DNA of 64,000 bases. Source: Arcuatula senhousia (taxonomy: Eukaryota; Mollusca; Bivalvia; Mytilida; Mytilidae). The position numbers and the translations under genes are program-made. The stretch lies in the NCBI GenBank assembly GCA_963971305.1, contig OZ020316.1:17564745-17628744 (forward strand). Direction: 5' to 3'. Position 1 is the stretch's first letter, and each line of letters starts with the position of its first letter. Positions 13,113 through 24,260 of this stretch are shown in pieces. The notes under the pieces are model-generated. The model did not search any database. It saw only the letters and a program-made list of their open reading frames with translations, and was not told the origin of the DNA.

Positions 13113-14591
13113 GGCCCTGTCACACTATAACGTTTTAGCCAACGTGTGCCGAACGTTCGAATAATTTTCTAAAACGTTGGAACACGTTGGCAGTCGCTGT
13201 AAAAAGTTTCAAAAAATATCTCGGTGAACGACCACAGAGCGTCAGACTAACTACCTGCAACGCACGACAAACTTATTCAAAACTTATCTATAGCGTTTGT
13301 CCGGCGTACTTGACGTTTGGCTAGCGCATGTGTGACGACTGCAGAACGCATTCATAGCGAAGGTCTAACTTATAATGTTTTCTCTCGGTGGGGAGACCTA
13401 GGATTTCTGTTAATTTCTTTAGTATTATTTCATAATAAGCCAAATACATGTAGATCTATTATCTGGCTTAAATGTATTGCTGGGTTAATTAATAATTATA
13501 TAAATTTAGTTTCGTTATAAAAATATTGGTTTTCAGCGTTCTGGTAATATGAATGTATAATTATTCTAAAGCTGTTTTTTAACCAATAGTGATGATTTTT
13601 GCACTCAGTCTAAAAGAATAAAATATAGTGTAGATTTTATTTTTTGATATGTCAAAAATATACAGAGAGGAATGCATACGCTTGTTAATAAACTCTCAAA
13701 ATCTCAAATGAGAATATACATGTAAGAAATACCGGTCTGTAGATTTTGCCTAGTATCCTTTTTATAGCACTTGACTAATCCTAAATGATCGCAGACAGCA
13801 TGACGGATGTCCTAAATAGAAAAAAACGCGTGTGCTTATTGAATTTTTAAAATACACATTTCAAATGAGTATTGAAGTTAGACTGTCGTTACTCGTTGTA
13901 TTTGAGTATTTTTCTACCTAAACAATGTCAATTGTCAAAATACAATTTGCAAGAATTACTTTCAATTCCAGACCATGTAAGTTATCTTTGTTATATTCAA
14001 GATTTTTTTTGGCTTTGTTCATTGTTTTTTTGTAAATAGATTTTTTTTCAGGTTTGAATTAGTATTTGAAGCTTTTGAAATTGACTTTCCCCCTTGTAAT
14101 TCAATCTAACTTATATCTAACTTATAAAATTCTGGGGTTGATACGCTACTCGTTCGTTACAATGACGCTCTGTGCGCTCTGTACACGTTTTAAACACGTT
14201 GAATAGGTTTCTTGGTCGTTAGACTGACGCTAGACGTGCGCTGCATTATCGCTAGACACGTAAGTTTCCATTTAGCTCAGCGTTCGTCAAACGCATTCCA
14301 ACGTGCGCACAACGACCACATAGCGTACATCAGCGTGTGCATAACGTCCTTCTAACTTATGCCTAGCGTTCGAATAATTTATTTCTAACACGTTGGCGAA
14401 CGTCGGAAATTTTAAGCATGTTGAAAAATTTGCGACGCACTCGGCGATCACCAACGCACGCTGACGTTCGCTAACGTGTTTGTAGCGTGTTCAAAACGTG
14501 TACAAAACTTACGCAACGCACACCAGCGTGTTGAAAATATATTCTAAAACGTCGGCACACGTTGACTAAAACGTTATAGTGTGACAGGGCC
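13113..14591. mobile_element. PIF/Harbinger-like MITE with TTA target duplication
   Basis: The left end TGGCCCTGTCACACTATAAC is inversely matched at the right (GTTATAGTGTGACAGGGCCA), continuing through CGTTTTAG and the ACGTGTGCCGA motif. TTA flanks both sides when the TIR is taken from TGGCC. The outer 400 bp on each side is packed with ACGTT/AACGT words. TWA duplications with GGCC-rich ends are characteristic of PIF/Harbinger elements. No transposase is present. Confidence 0.85.
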
Positions 14592-14943
14592 ATTACGCAA
14601 ATGCGCGAGTTCGACTCAAGATGTAGCACATAGGTACCTAGCACATAGGCCTCTAGTGAAAATACATATTTAAAAGACCATACATAATACCGCCTTGTCT
14701 CCATTAAGCTTAATCAAATTTCAATATTTACAGGATACTTTTTGTGCTCACCATTCACTAATCTGGACCAAAAATATCATCAGTTTTCATCATGTAATGT
14801 ATACTTTTTATACGACCGTAAAAATTGTGGTCGTATATATGGCGATGTTTTTGTCTGTAGACATTTGGTGTCCGTACAGGGTTTAACACGGTTGTATCAT
14901 GCTGTGCGTCATTACTTTTTATTGATAGTATAACTTACAAATG

Positions 14944-15065
14944 ATTCCGAATATGATAAAATATTAAACGAGTGACCGAACAATGTAATAACTCACGGGT
15001 GCGCCCAGCTCATGATGAGTGAATTGTAAAGGTTGTTCGGTCACAAGTTGAATATTTCCCATATT
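14944..15065. repeat. Foldback hairpin
   Basis: Arms containing CCGAATAT and GAGTGACCGAACAA are matched inversely by TTGTTCGGTCAC and ATATTCGG around a loop of about 35 bp (GGGTGCGCCCAGC). It resembles a short foldback MITE inside E1. Confidence 0.75.
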
Positions 15066-15902
15066 CGGCTTCTTAAGTTAGTTATACTATTTATTACATA
15101 GATTAAACTATAAGTATGGCTTTATTTGTGGCTGACTTCCTAACATTTTCAGGTGAACTATTTTCATGCAAGCGTTATACTTTTAGATTGATTACCTCTT
15201 ACTTCGGATTTGGATTTCAAATAACTCTTGATTCTATATTCTACTTTTCAAAATATTTTAATACCCGAACTAACAGTACAGTGTTAATAGATTAATACAC
15301 GAAGTAACAGTACAGAATGATTCCATGAACACAGAATAACAGTACAGTCAATATTTTTAAGATTGCTGAATTTCAGTTAATGATCTATTAAATTACTAAT
15401 TTTATGAATTATACTGAATAAAAATTTTATCAAAAAGCATTTACACTAGCTTTTTCTTCAAACCCGTATATGTTATAACTGTGTTTCCACTGTTTTTCTA
15501 TTAATTATGCTTCATTGGTTATTTTTCTTCTGTTTTATGCAGATGTTTTTAAAGATTAACCAAATATGTCTAAGATAAATATTCAATGATTGAAATTTTT
15601 ACAACAAGCAGTTTTAAAAAGGTAAAAACTCACGAAAATAACATGTTTAATGAGCCACCCATGCCAGTAGAAAAGACAACATGAAATATCAGTACAGAAA
15701 AAACGCGAAATATCATTTCTCTCGCGGACAGCGTTTACCTAGTGTGATTAGGGTCAAATGACTCGAAAAAAAGACACACAAAAAAACGATAAAAAAACGA
15801 AAAACTGTACTATATAATTATTAGATTGAATTTGAAATTCCGTTTTTTTTTTTAGTTTTACGTTCCTCCTTTTGACAACACCCCATGGCAATTATAAATA
15901 TT

Positions 15903-16022
15903 GATCGAATGTTAAATGAATATGAAACGAATGTTAAATGAATATTAAACGAATGTTAAACGAAAGTTAAATGAATATTAAACGAATGTTAAATGAATAT
16001 TAAATGAATATCAAATGAATAA
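15903..16022. repeat. 12-bp minisatellite (AAAYGAATRTTA)n
   Basis: About nine degenerate units of AAATGAATATTA / AAACGAATGTTA run head to tail and stop at 'caaatgaataacg'. The 65-codon frame starting in it is a by-product. Confidence 0.9.
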
Positions 16023-16089
16023 CGAAAAAGTAACCAACTTCACATTGCCTGCAAGCCCTGTCCTTAATTGCCAATTAAACACCTTCTTC

Positions 16090-16250
16090 TTGGCATTTGC
16101 GAGGTATTTATTTTCACGGATTTCGCGGTCAAGAATTTTTCGCCAAATTAAATGCCCGAGAAATGAAATGAATAGAATTATGAGCAGAATTCGTGAAATT
16201 AAGTACCCGTGACTTTTTTGAAATCGTAAAATCGTGAAAATGAGAACATT
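16090..16250. repeat. Dispersed 'cgcgaaaataa'-type repeat fragment
   Basis: The segment has 'ttattttcacggatttcgcgg', 'aaattaaatgcccg' and 'cgtgaaaatgag'. It is related in wording to the sequence at 22366-22450. It is non-coding and looks like a worn MITE. Confidence 0.45.
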
Positions 16251-16959
16251 TACAGTACATTCATTCTTGTTGGTTACTATCCAAGCTTAAGATTTACGTA
16301 GGAAGCAACCATTTCATTTTCATGATTGCTAGAGATATCTGTTTCATCCGTTTAATTGTAAAAAAAACAACGCAATCTTTTTAAATTGTATTTAAATGTC
16401 ACAGCCAGCACCACCATTCTGCTTTTTGTTTTAGCCCAAGCACTGTTATGCCTCTTTTTTGTCCTGATTTTCGTCACACACTGCCTTTTTAATTCAAATT
16501 TCTATAGCCTGTTCACTCTTAACATCAAATGATTTCCACGTTACTGACCAAAGATTATCCGCTCTCAACATAAGATTGCTCAAAAACAATTCTCATCTTT
16601 TCAAAATGAGAATTTTATCTGAAAATCAGGCAAATTAAATACACTGAAATATTTCTACTGGTATTAAAAATCTCAATCGTACAAGTAATAGAAAAACAAG
16701 ACTTAAGACCTATGGTGGAAGTTGAAGATCGCAATGGTCCTGACTTGGTTCTTGGATTTCAAACTCGTATACCGCCTTTCTTTATTGGTTTAAAATCACC
16801 TGCAAAATCAGATACGTTTGTCTTTAAAGTAAAACACACATAAAGGTAAAACAACCATTTATACTATGATAATAAAACTAATGCCTAATGAAACACCTCT
16901 ATAAAAAGATAATAAACAAAGAAAATGTTCTATAAAGAGTTTAGATATTTTATAAAATA

Positions 16960-17234
16960 GGGGCGGTGTTTTCGACTTTATCATTGGATTAAGAAGCGTC
17001 TATTGACCAACTAAAGACTGACCATAGTCTTTAGTCGTGTTTTCGAAGCTGTCCTATTTTCTTTCAATAAAAATCTTATTAAAACTATAATTTAGACGTC
17101 CTTACAAAAGACGAGTCTTAGATAGCTTAAAAAACAGATTAAGATGGCTTAAAGATGATTCAAACTCGGTCTCAAAATTTGACTTTAGACGCGTCTTAAG
17201 ATACATTTTAAAATACTTTCGAATACACCACCCC
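16960..17234. mobile_element. Short MITE, 275 bp
   Basis: GGGGCGGTGTTTTCGA at the left pairs with TTCGAATACACCACCCC at the right. The interior is rich in GTCTTA/TAAGAC words. No target duplication is evident. Confidence 0.6.
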
Positions 17235-18436
17235 AGGAACAAAATCAAACGTCCAACAAAACTCAACAAATGAAGTTAAACTACCATTTAATCAAAATAT
17301 TCTAATTTCAAAAACATTGATATTTTATTGATAAACTCAAAATATGAATCGATGATGTTCTAAAATCAGATACCTTCTGATAAACAGAAAGCAGTTTTAG
17401 GTCCCGTATTTTTCCATTTTCAAATTTCAACAAAATCGATAAATGTCTTAAAAAAACATTGTTTCATTTTATTTTTGTTTTGTTTAAACATCTTAGATAG
17501 AATATTAAATGCTGTAAATAAACATTCAAAAAGAGTAGTACATTTTGTAAAACATTCGAACAAAAAAATTCGAAAAAAGGAATATTTTATATTCTAGAAT
17601 TTATATTTGCTTTTTGAAAAAAAAATCTATATAAAAAGCTTTTGTTTTTATACAAGATGGTATTGAAGCAAAATAAAAGCAAAAATACGATTTTGATAAC
17701 AGTTTGTGAAAAATATTTAAGAATGACAAAATCAATTTGAAATGACCTGTTCTTGGTCATCTGAATAAAAAAACGCATTATAGTTGAAGCAGTTATGTTT
17801 ATCATCATTGATTTATTCATTATTAAAATTGAGAAAATATTTTATGTCTATGCCATTAAAGTGTTAGGGGTCCACCAATTTTTTTCCTGAAAATATATTT
17901 TGAATCTTATTGTTGGTTAAAAATAAATTTGGCAGCAAAGTGTAAGAAAAAAATATTCTGAAGAAGGATTTCTGTCCTATAAATTTATAAACATTGACCA
18001 AAAACATGTCCGCCTTTATCGCATAACAAAATTCTGGTCAGTACATAAAGAAACTTTCAACAGAAATAGTGCATCCCCTGCTGCTCTAAAGTGAAAGTTA
18101 AAAATCAATTGGATAATGGAAGTAAATCTAATTAAATTTTATAATCAAGTCTTGAGATTAAAAAGACCGTGTTTCCCCCAACCGAAAAATATTTTTTATC
18201 TAATGTCCAATGTTTCAGTCCTTAATTTTCTATGATGAAAGGAAGAAACAAATTTGTTGTAAATTCAGTCGAGGAAATTTAATTCTAAAAAAAATGTGTG
18301 CTTTATTTTATGAATCTCCCATTGACACCGCCTGATTTCTCACATGATTTTTATAACAAACAAAAAACAGGCATGACAATACTTAAACATTTTGATTGGA
18401 GTGGTATATATTTTTAATGGGCATATTTGTTTTTGT
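17235..18436. other. Intergenic, AT-rich, no feature seen
   Basis: This lies downstream of the receptor gene. I see only A/T-rich low-complexity sequence and no repeat that recurs in the window. Confidence 0.5.
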
Positions 18437-18442
18437 TTTATT
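18437..18442 (-). terminator. Candidate polyadenylation signal AATAAA for the receptor gene
   Basis: On the minus strand AATAAA lies about 75 bases beyond the stop codon of the receptor gene, followed by an A-rich stretch. Position and motif fit a 3' end, but no transcript evidence is available here. Confidence 0.45.
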
Positions 18443-18516
18443 CTAGCAAAATCTATTTTGCAACTGGATCTTATAAATGAGCATAGCTCCAAACTTTTGG
18501 GGAAATTCCCTTAGTG

Positions 18517-19722
18517 TCAAAGCAACGTAAGACGATTTTTCAATATTGCCATTAAAGCAACAGTTGAAACTGCAAACAAAATCAGTAATACCCAGAACAT
18601 TACAAAATCGATGGTGGCAGTCACATCAGCCCACGTGGGTTCTGGTGGATCTTGGCTTTCCTCTTTTTTCTTCTGTTGGCCTTCTTCGTCGTCTACGCGG
18701 TTATTTTTACAACAACACTTGCACTTGATCAAAGAAGCAAGGCATCTAGGAACGGGACTTTCTCTATGGTGCAGGCGCAATTGGACTGAAGTTAGGGCCA
18801 CAGTTAGCACCCCGAAACCAAATAATTCCATCATATAGTAACCAAGATAGGAACCGGTAGATCGAGGAAGTTCCGAGCTAACAATGGTAAGGAAAACGGC
18901 AAACGAAAGGAACACCGTCATGGCATAACCCATTTTTTCTCCGCTGTCAGCCGGAATCACATAGGTGAAAACATTGAGAAGACCAAGAAAGATAACCGGT
19001 ATAATAATATTAAAGATGTAATATTCTGCATTGCGCTCAATAGTTAAGGTGAAAGTGACCTTAGATTCCATTCCTTCTTTATCTTCCTTGGCAGAAGTGG
19101 AAACTATTTTCCATTCGCCGCCGTCTTCAACTTCCTCCAGGCCGATGCCATTACTTCCAAGAGTTACGTTTACATCAAATATTTCGTATGACCATACTAC
19201 AAATACTAGATCACAAGTTTGCTGGTCGAAAGGAAAATATGTAATGGAGATGTCACATTTCGAATCAAATACCTCTAACGGCTGCCACCACACATGGCCA
19301 GTGGAAAGAATCTTTACTAAAACGAAATCTGAGCCTAGTTCGCTGAGCTTTTTGAATCCATTTTTAAGTGTAATGTCTGGTTTCCAAATCATATCTTGTG
19401 GCACGTAAATTTGCATAACATCCATCGGGTCATCCCAGGTCAGAAATTCGTCCCTCCAAAACATTGGAAGATACCCAGTGGTGGTCAGTTTACCTTCAAC
19501 TTCATTAAGGCCATTGATTCCAACCAACACAAAGTCAAGGTCAACTTGCATAGGAGTCATATGATCTGCCATCGGTCGAACGATTGGGTCATACTCGTTT
19601 GTTTCAAACAATTTTTTTATCAGAGCCTTAGTGGCATTTCCTGACTGACCATGGCACGCGGAAAATAAACACGTCGCAATAAGTATCATCATCTGCATCA
19701 GTGCAAATCTATTTGAAAACAT
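18517..19722 (-). CDS. Nicotinic-type Cys-loop ligand-gated channel subunit, intronless
   Basis: The 401-residue uninterrupted frame has the complete order of a pentameric ligand-gated channel. Residues 1-25 are a signal peptide. The extracellular domain has loop-A-like WKPDI (113-117), the Cys-loop C156-C170 with exactly 13 residues between, and Trp177 at the loop-B position. M1 is about 234-256, M2 about 262-284 (preceded by DSGEK, the cation-channel pattern), M3 about 293-316, and M4 about 371-394. The M3-M4 loop is short and has a CKCCC cluster (334-338) and an acidic/lysine stretch. The vicinal Cys pair of alpha-subunit loop C is absent from about 205-222, so it is either a non-alpha-type subunit or answers to another ligand. 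Lack of introns suggests origin by retroposition, as reported for expanded bivalve receptor families. The frame is intact, so function is likely. Confidence 0.93.
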   Translation of the reverse strand: MFSNRFALMQMMILIATCLFSACHGQSGNATKALIKKLFETNEYDPIVRPMADHMTPMQVDLDFVLVGINGLNEVEGKLTTTGYLPMFWRDEFLTWDDPMDVMQIYVPQDMIWKPDITLKNGFKKLSELGSDFVLVKILSTGHVWWQPLEVFDSKCDISITYFPFDQQTCDLVFVVWSYEIFDVNVTLGSNGIGLEEVEDGGEWKIVSTSAKEDKEGMESKVTFTLTIERNAEYYIFNIIIPVIFLGLLNVFTYVIPADSGEKMGYAMTVFLSFAVFLTIVSSELPRSTGSYLGYYMMELFGFGVLTVALTSVQLRLHHRESPVPRCLASLIKCKCCCKNNRVDDEEGQQKKKEESQDPPEPTWADVTATIDFVMFWVLLILFAVSTVALMAILKNRLTLL

Positions 19723-20330
19723 TATTCCAGTCTTATGAATTAAGCTAGAAGTTTGGAATCGTATATTTGAATTGTCTGATTTAGTTTTTGTTGAGAGTAT
19801 TTGAGCCTCTCAAGTAACGTTTTTCTTTGACCGATATAAGATAAAGCATATGATATATCTGAAAATAATCACATGCGTATTTTGAAAATAATTTCTATTC
19901 GAAAGTTCGGCGAAGCATATACATGCATTACACTTGCATAGCTGAACATAATTATGCAAAACTACTTTTCAATCATATATTTCTTGATGCATTAAAATAT
20001 TATACTCTTTTTAAATTGGTATAGAATAATCAATAGTGTCAACCCCCTTATAGAAGTGGGTGTGTTTGTAAGGTTAATGTTGTTAATTTTATAAAAGTGA
20101 ACATTTTTTGTGTAAATGTAAGTCATTCTTTTAAATTAAATTTTAACTTTTCAAACTAATATAGCCACCAAATGTATTTGTTGTTTTCCGATATGTGAAA
20201 ACTTATTAAAAGTTTTTATACCTATTAGGCAAAAATAAAGAAACCCAAATTTGTTTTGATTTTTCTTTAATAAATTAAAAAGAACATAATTAAACTCACA
20301 AATGGATTAAAAATAAACAGAGCATAAACC
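19723..20330. other. Upstream region of the receptor gene, no motif supported
   Basis: This should hold the promoter of the minus-strand receptor gene. A minus-strand AG following 'aaacttct' at about 19747 could be an acceptor for a 5'-UTR exon. No TATA box or other element stands out above the AT background. Confidence 0.3.
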
Positions 20331-20339
20331 CAAAAACAC

Positions 20340-21000
20340 CACAATGGAACATGATTAAATATCAAAGCGCTAAATTAAAGCGTTAAAAGGCAAGCGAAAT
20401 ATGAAAGCACTAAAATAGCAGATATTTTAAAAGATAATGAACACTCTAGAGCCCCCCTTTTTGGGCACAGAAGATTATTCAATCTATAAACAATCAGATT
20501 TTAAATTAAAATTATATAAAATTTCGGAAGCACATGCATTGTATTGTACACAAATGGTATCGATTCAAAAACCTCTTCGATAAAAATGAACTCGTCCAGC
20601 AAATATTAGAGTAATAATTGTGTTTTGAATTTTATGAATGAATCAGAAATTAACCTACACTATCAAACCAATGAAATAACAGCAATATTTGAAGGTAGAG
20701 TGCACGACCAATCAAGTTACATATAAATATTCATGCATGTTCTGGAGCCGATCATTAAATAGTTCGTTTTGAAAATTGCAAAGAAATTTATAAAACTTGT
20801 TGTGTGTCGTTTAGAAATAGAGATGTTTAAAAATGCATTCAATTCTAACATATTTGATCATATTTTAAAAAGAAATATAGAAGATAAAGAATTACACTAG
20901 GCAGATTACTCCGTCTAGACAGAAAAAAAACGCGAAAGCCAGCAGTAACCTTATGACTGCATAAGGCAGCTTACGCTTGCCTAAAAACTTTTTCAAAAAA
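20340..21000 (-). repeat. Dispersed repeat, inverted partner of 58590-59240
   Basis: Read on the minus strand, this follows the plus strand of 58590-59240. Shared landmarks are 'ttaggcaagcg', 'tctgtctagacggagt', 'tttctatatt', two 'ttgattggt' words, 'cattcataaaat' and, at the other edge, 'tttcgcttgcc...aaagcgtt..agcgctttg'. It is diverged, with indels. No frame or clear TIR was identified. Confidence 0.7.
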
Positions 21001-21959
21001 GGAAAAAAAAGAGAAAAAAATCATCAATTAATGTGACATTTGGATGCCGTTATTACCAAAAGTTAAAGACAAAATTATTTATTTAAAAAAAGAACAGCAA
21101 TAATCACATAGCACAACAAAACAAAATATATCATGTATATAGACACAAAACTACCTAACCGAACTGTAATCAGCAACTGCATTCAATTAAAAACAAAAAG
21201 CAATATTATATTCAAATATTTTGTTAGATCATGGAAGTTTTAAATTGACAGGAATTCCAACATGGTGCATTAACACAATTAATTTCCCATAGTTTCTCTA
21301 TAGATAATAAAAGTACCGACTCGGTTTATCAAGAACATGAAGAAGGCGATAACACGCTTGAAGACGGTCTGCACTTCTGCCACCAATTTCGAAGATAACA
21401 CATCACCTGGGTTAACTATCTGTGGCCTTATCATTTACCTTATTAATAATGATACGATACCGCCTGTGGTTCCCTTGCTACTGCTTATTCAAAAGTAAAG
21501 ATTTAAAAAATGGTAAAAATCGACCAACCGTAAGCAAAGTTATGACACGATGAAGAAAAAGAATCTATTTTTTTTAAGAAACACACAAGGTAAACGCTGT
21601 CCGCGAGAGGAAAGATATTTCGCGTTTTCACTGTACGGATATTTCGGGCTATTGTTGACATTGGACACCAAAACTAAAATCGGTGTTTATGTTAACTATA
21701 TGAAGAATGGAATTGTATATGCTGCTTCTATGTCTTTGTTTAAGATGTATTTCCATCTCCGTCTTAGATTTTTCCCAATCAACGAATCTGTTTTTGTTTT
21801 GTAATAGATATTGATTCATTTGTTTTTAAGTAAACAACTGCAATGTTATGGCGATGATTTTGTCTGCAGACATTTGGTTTCCGTACAGGATTCAACACGG
21901 TTGTATCATGCTGCGCAACCTTTTGCTTATATATTCAATTTCAGCAAATGTGCGGTATA

Positions 21960-22330
21960 AACCCGTGCGTGATAGGCCTGCACCAGCGCTATGCTTGTCG
22001 TTGAAGTCCAGTTACAGAGCACTCAAAACCTGACGTTGGGTCAGGTCTCTTAATCCGTAGATCGACTGGGTTGTGTTTCTAAGGTGGTTGAGTATGATAA
22101 TCCTGTCAAAATGAATGCCGGAATTGTCAGGCTATTATGCGGAAACCCTGACAGCTAAGATAGTGGTGCACAGTGTAGCCGAGGGAAAATGTCACGTTCC
22201 TCGCACCATAAAGAACCATACTGCAGTATGTCTGAATAAATGAACGACCCATAGGATTCACTGTAGTAGGTTAGATTGCCAGATCCTACCCATTCCTTCT
22301 TTTTTCAGTGACAGTTAAAACCCATAGGTA
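21960..22330. other. GC-richer unexplained block inside E2
   Basis: About 370 bp has higher GC than its surroundings and contains several short hairpins, such as ACCTGAC/GTCAGGT near 22029-22047 and CTGTCA/TGACAG pairs at about 22107-22156. It might be a SINE-like or structured segment. I found no promoter boxes or tail that settle it. Confidence 0.3.
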
Positions 22331-22365
22331 CCATATTTGTATATGATTTGCGTAAGGAAGATTAT

Positions 22366-22450
22366 TTCGCGGGATTTATTTTCGCGGTTTCCGTCGACCC
22401 GCGAAAATAAGCAAAAATTAAACCACCGCGAAAATAACCAGCTACGGTAT
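22366..22450. repeat. Dispersed hairpin repeat, CGCGAAAATAA arms
   Basis: TTATTTTCGCGG and CGACCCGCGAAAATAA fold back on each other, and a third CGCGAAAATAA copy follows. This is common-looking non-coding invertebrate repeat material. Confidence 0.6.
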
Positions 22451-22746
22451 TGCGTCTCTACTTCATCATTATTTGATGGAAAATGTGGAATAAGTGTATG
22501 TTACACAACCTACAATATAAACGGCAGTTTATGTTCACTTTATCACCCTTTTCATGTTTGTTATCTTTCTGATTGAAGAGTCGAATTCGTGCTGCTTGAG
22601 AGTAAAACCATAACTGTCTTATTTTATTGGTATGGTATAAAATTTGAGTTCTCTGTGGCATCACGATAGTTATGCCAAAAGTGATATATTAAATGCACTT
22701 GAGCTTAATTGTAAAAGAAGTCATTTTAACGTATTTTGGCACTTAC

Positions 22747-22764
22747 ATATGGGTCATTATCAAA
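22747..22764 (+). repeat. Left TIR of the 6-kb transposon
   Basis: ATATGGGTCATTATCAAA is identical to the reverse complement of 28753-28770. The GGG start marks the probable cleavage end. Confidence 0.85.
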
Positions 22765-23124
22765 AAACGTTAATATTCATGTAATTCGGGTATACACGGA
22801 ATATTTAAAGTTATTTAACTTATGTTTTAGATCAGATTAAATTTTAGCAGCACGGGGAACATTTTCTACAGAGGAAATGTTTGTTTTCAGATTTTTTCTT
22901 ATCATAAGTTGTTGCTAAACTGGTAAAAATGGGATAAAACTGCTTGTAATTTCGCCGTGGTCAGAGATTCTTCATTAAAATTTTCTTTTAAAAAACAAAT
23001 ATTTCAACAAGAAATTTTGAATAAATTTACTACTTAGCATATTCTTTAGAAATAAAAAACAACAATGATCCCTAGATTAAAGATTTTCAGAAAAAAATAT
23101 TTGTAAAGCTGTGTAACTGTCGCC

Positions 23125-24098
23125 GTGTCCCTTGTGTTACTTAATACATAAATAGGTAAGTAACAGTTGTCTCTCTTATATTACTGACATTTGGAGTATC
23201 CCCCCTTGAAGTCATACTTCCTGTATTGAATTATGGGTATTGGAGCAGACAACATGGCATTTGAAAAACAACTTTTTTGAAGTCTGAGGTATGTTTTCTG
23301 AAACCGTAATTTTTATTTATGTCCATATTGTTACTGCATGTTTGCAACCATATAATAATACTATAGTATCCAAAATATGTCCAAAATGTGTATTCAGTGG
23401 TATACTAAGGAAAACAAACTGATTATTTTTTCTAAACAGTGTACATTGTCATCAATACTGAAATAACTACCAAATATGTCCCTTGTGTTACTGTCCCTTT
23501 TGTTACCTTAAATTATGTAACACAAGTGACCAATTTCGTAACAAAAGGGACAAATATGGGATTTTTTCTGCGTTTTCAGGTTTACAAGTGAAAATTTTAA
23601 TGCAAAGATGTATAATAAAGAAATGTTTATGATATTTTTTTATTATGAATATTATTTTACATTAACCAAAGTCTATATTATTTAGTATTATAGAAAACGT
23701 AACAAAAGGGACAAACAAGGTAACAAAAGTGACAGATAAATAGTTGTTTTAAAAACAAGTGTATGCATGAAAAAAGTAATTTTTGATTCATGAATATTAT
23801 TAATATAGATGAATTTATAATATGCACAAGTAAATATTAGTTTATATATCACAAAAAAGACACAAAATTTGTATGTCTTGATAAAACGACCCTTATACTT
23901 TCCGGTAACACAAGTGACAACAAGCTGGTAAAATTATCAATGTTCCCTCCTTAAGGTTGTATACAATATTGGATTTTTTACTTTTAAATAAACTTTTTAT
24001 GCAATTTTATCTGCATATTTCGTTTTCTGCTTCAACATATACACACTTATTACTTTCATTGAAGATAACACATGACTCTGTCGGTAACATAAGTGACA
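23125..24098. promoter_or_regulatory. Left subterminal array of a 15-bp quasi-palindrome (nine sites)
   Basis: The consensus is GTAACAHAAGKGACA. Minus-orientation copies lie at 23126-23140, 23477-23491 and 23492-23506. Plus-orientation copies lie at 23517-23531 (last base C), 23538-23552, 23699-23713, 23720-23734, 23905-23919 and 24084-24098. Spacing is irregular, but two pairs sit exactly 15 or 21 bp apart. The half-sites GTAAC and GTGAC are nearly inverted, as expected for a site bound by a dimer. The location between TIR and gene suits transposase binding or promoter control. Confidence 0.85.
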
Positions 24099-24260
24099 CA
24101 ACATTAGTAATTATGATTTGTCAAAGCAATTAAAAGACAATATCAAAATAGGTTTGGATTGAAAACAATCTTACTGTATACAGAAATTGTAAGGAATACT
24201 TTAACTTATTGAATATTTTAATCTAATATGGAATTTTCAATTGTATTTTCAGAATTAAAG

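Larger units (their letters stand above)
12087..15746. mobile_element. TIR element E1 (CACACTAGGTAAACG family), 3.66 kb
   Basis: The ends are long imperfect inverted repeats of about 70 bp, starting CACACTAGGTAAACGCTGTC and continuing through GCGAGAG and GATATTTCGCGTTTT. A second member with the same ends occupies 21582-31016, and both share the right subterminal sequence containing 'gaacacagaataacagtaca'. No clear target duplication flanks E1. No transposase was found, so it is non-autonomous. Guests include the MITE at 13113-14591 and a hairpin at 14944-15065. Confidence 0.85.

Noticed and set aside
12087..15746. Calling E1/E2 a CACTA element because of the CACACTA start
   Set aside because: CACTA elements make 3-bp duplications; E2 shows a 5-bp AGAAA match and E1 none, so the superfamily is left open.
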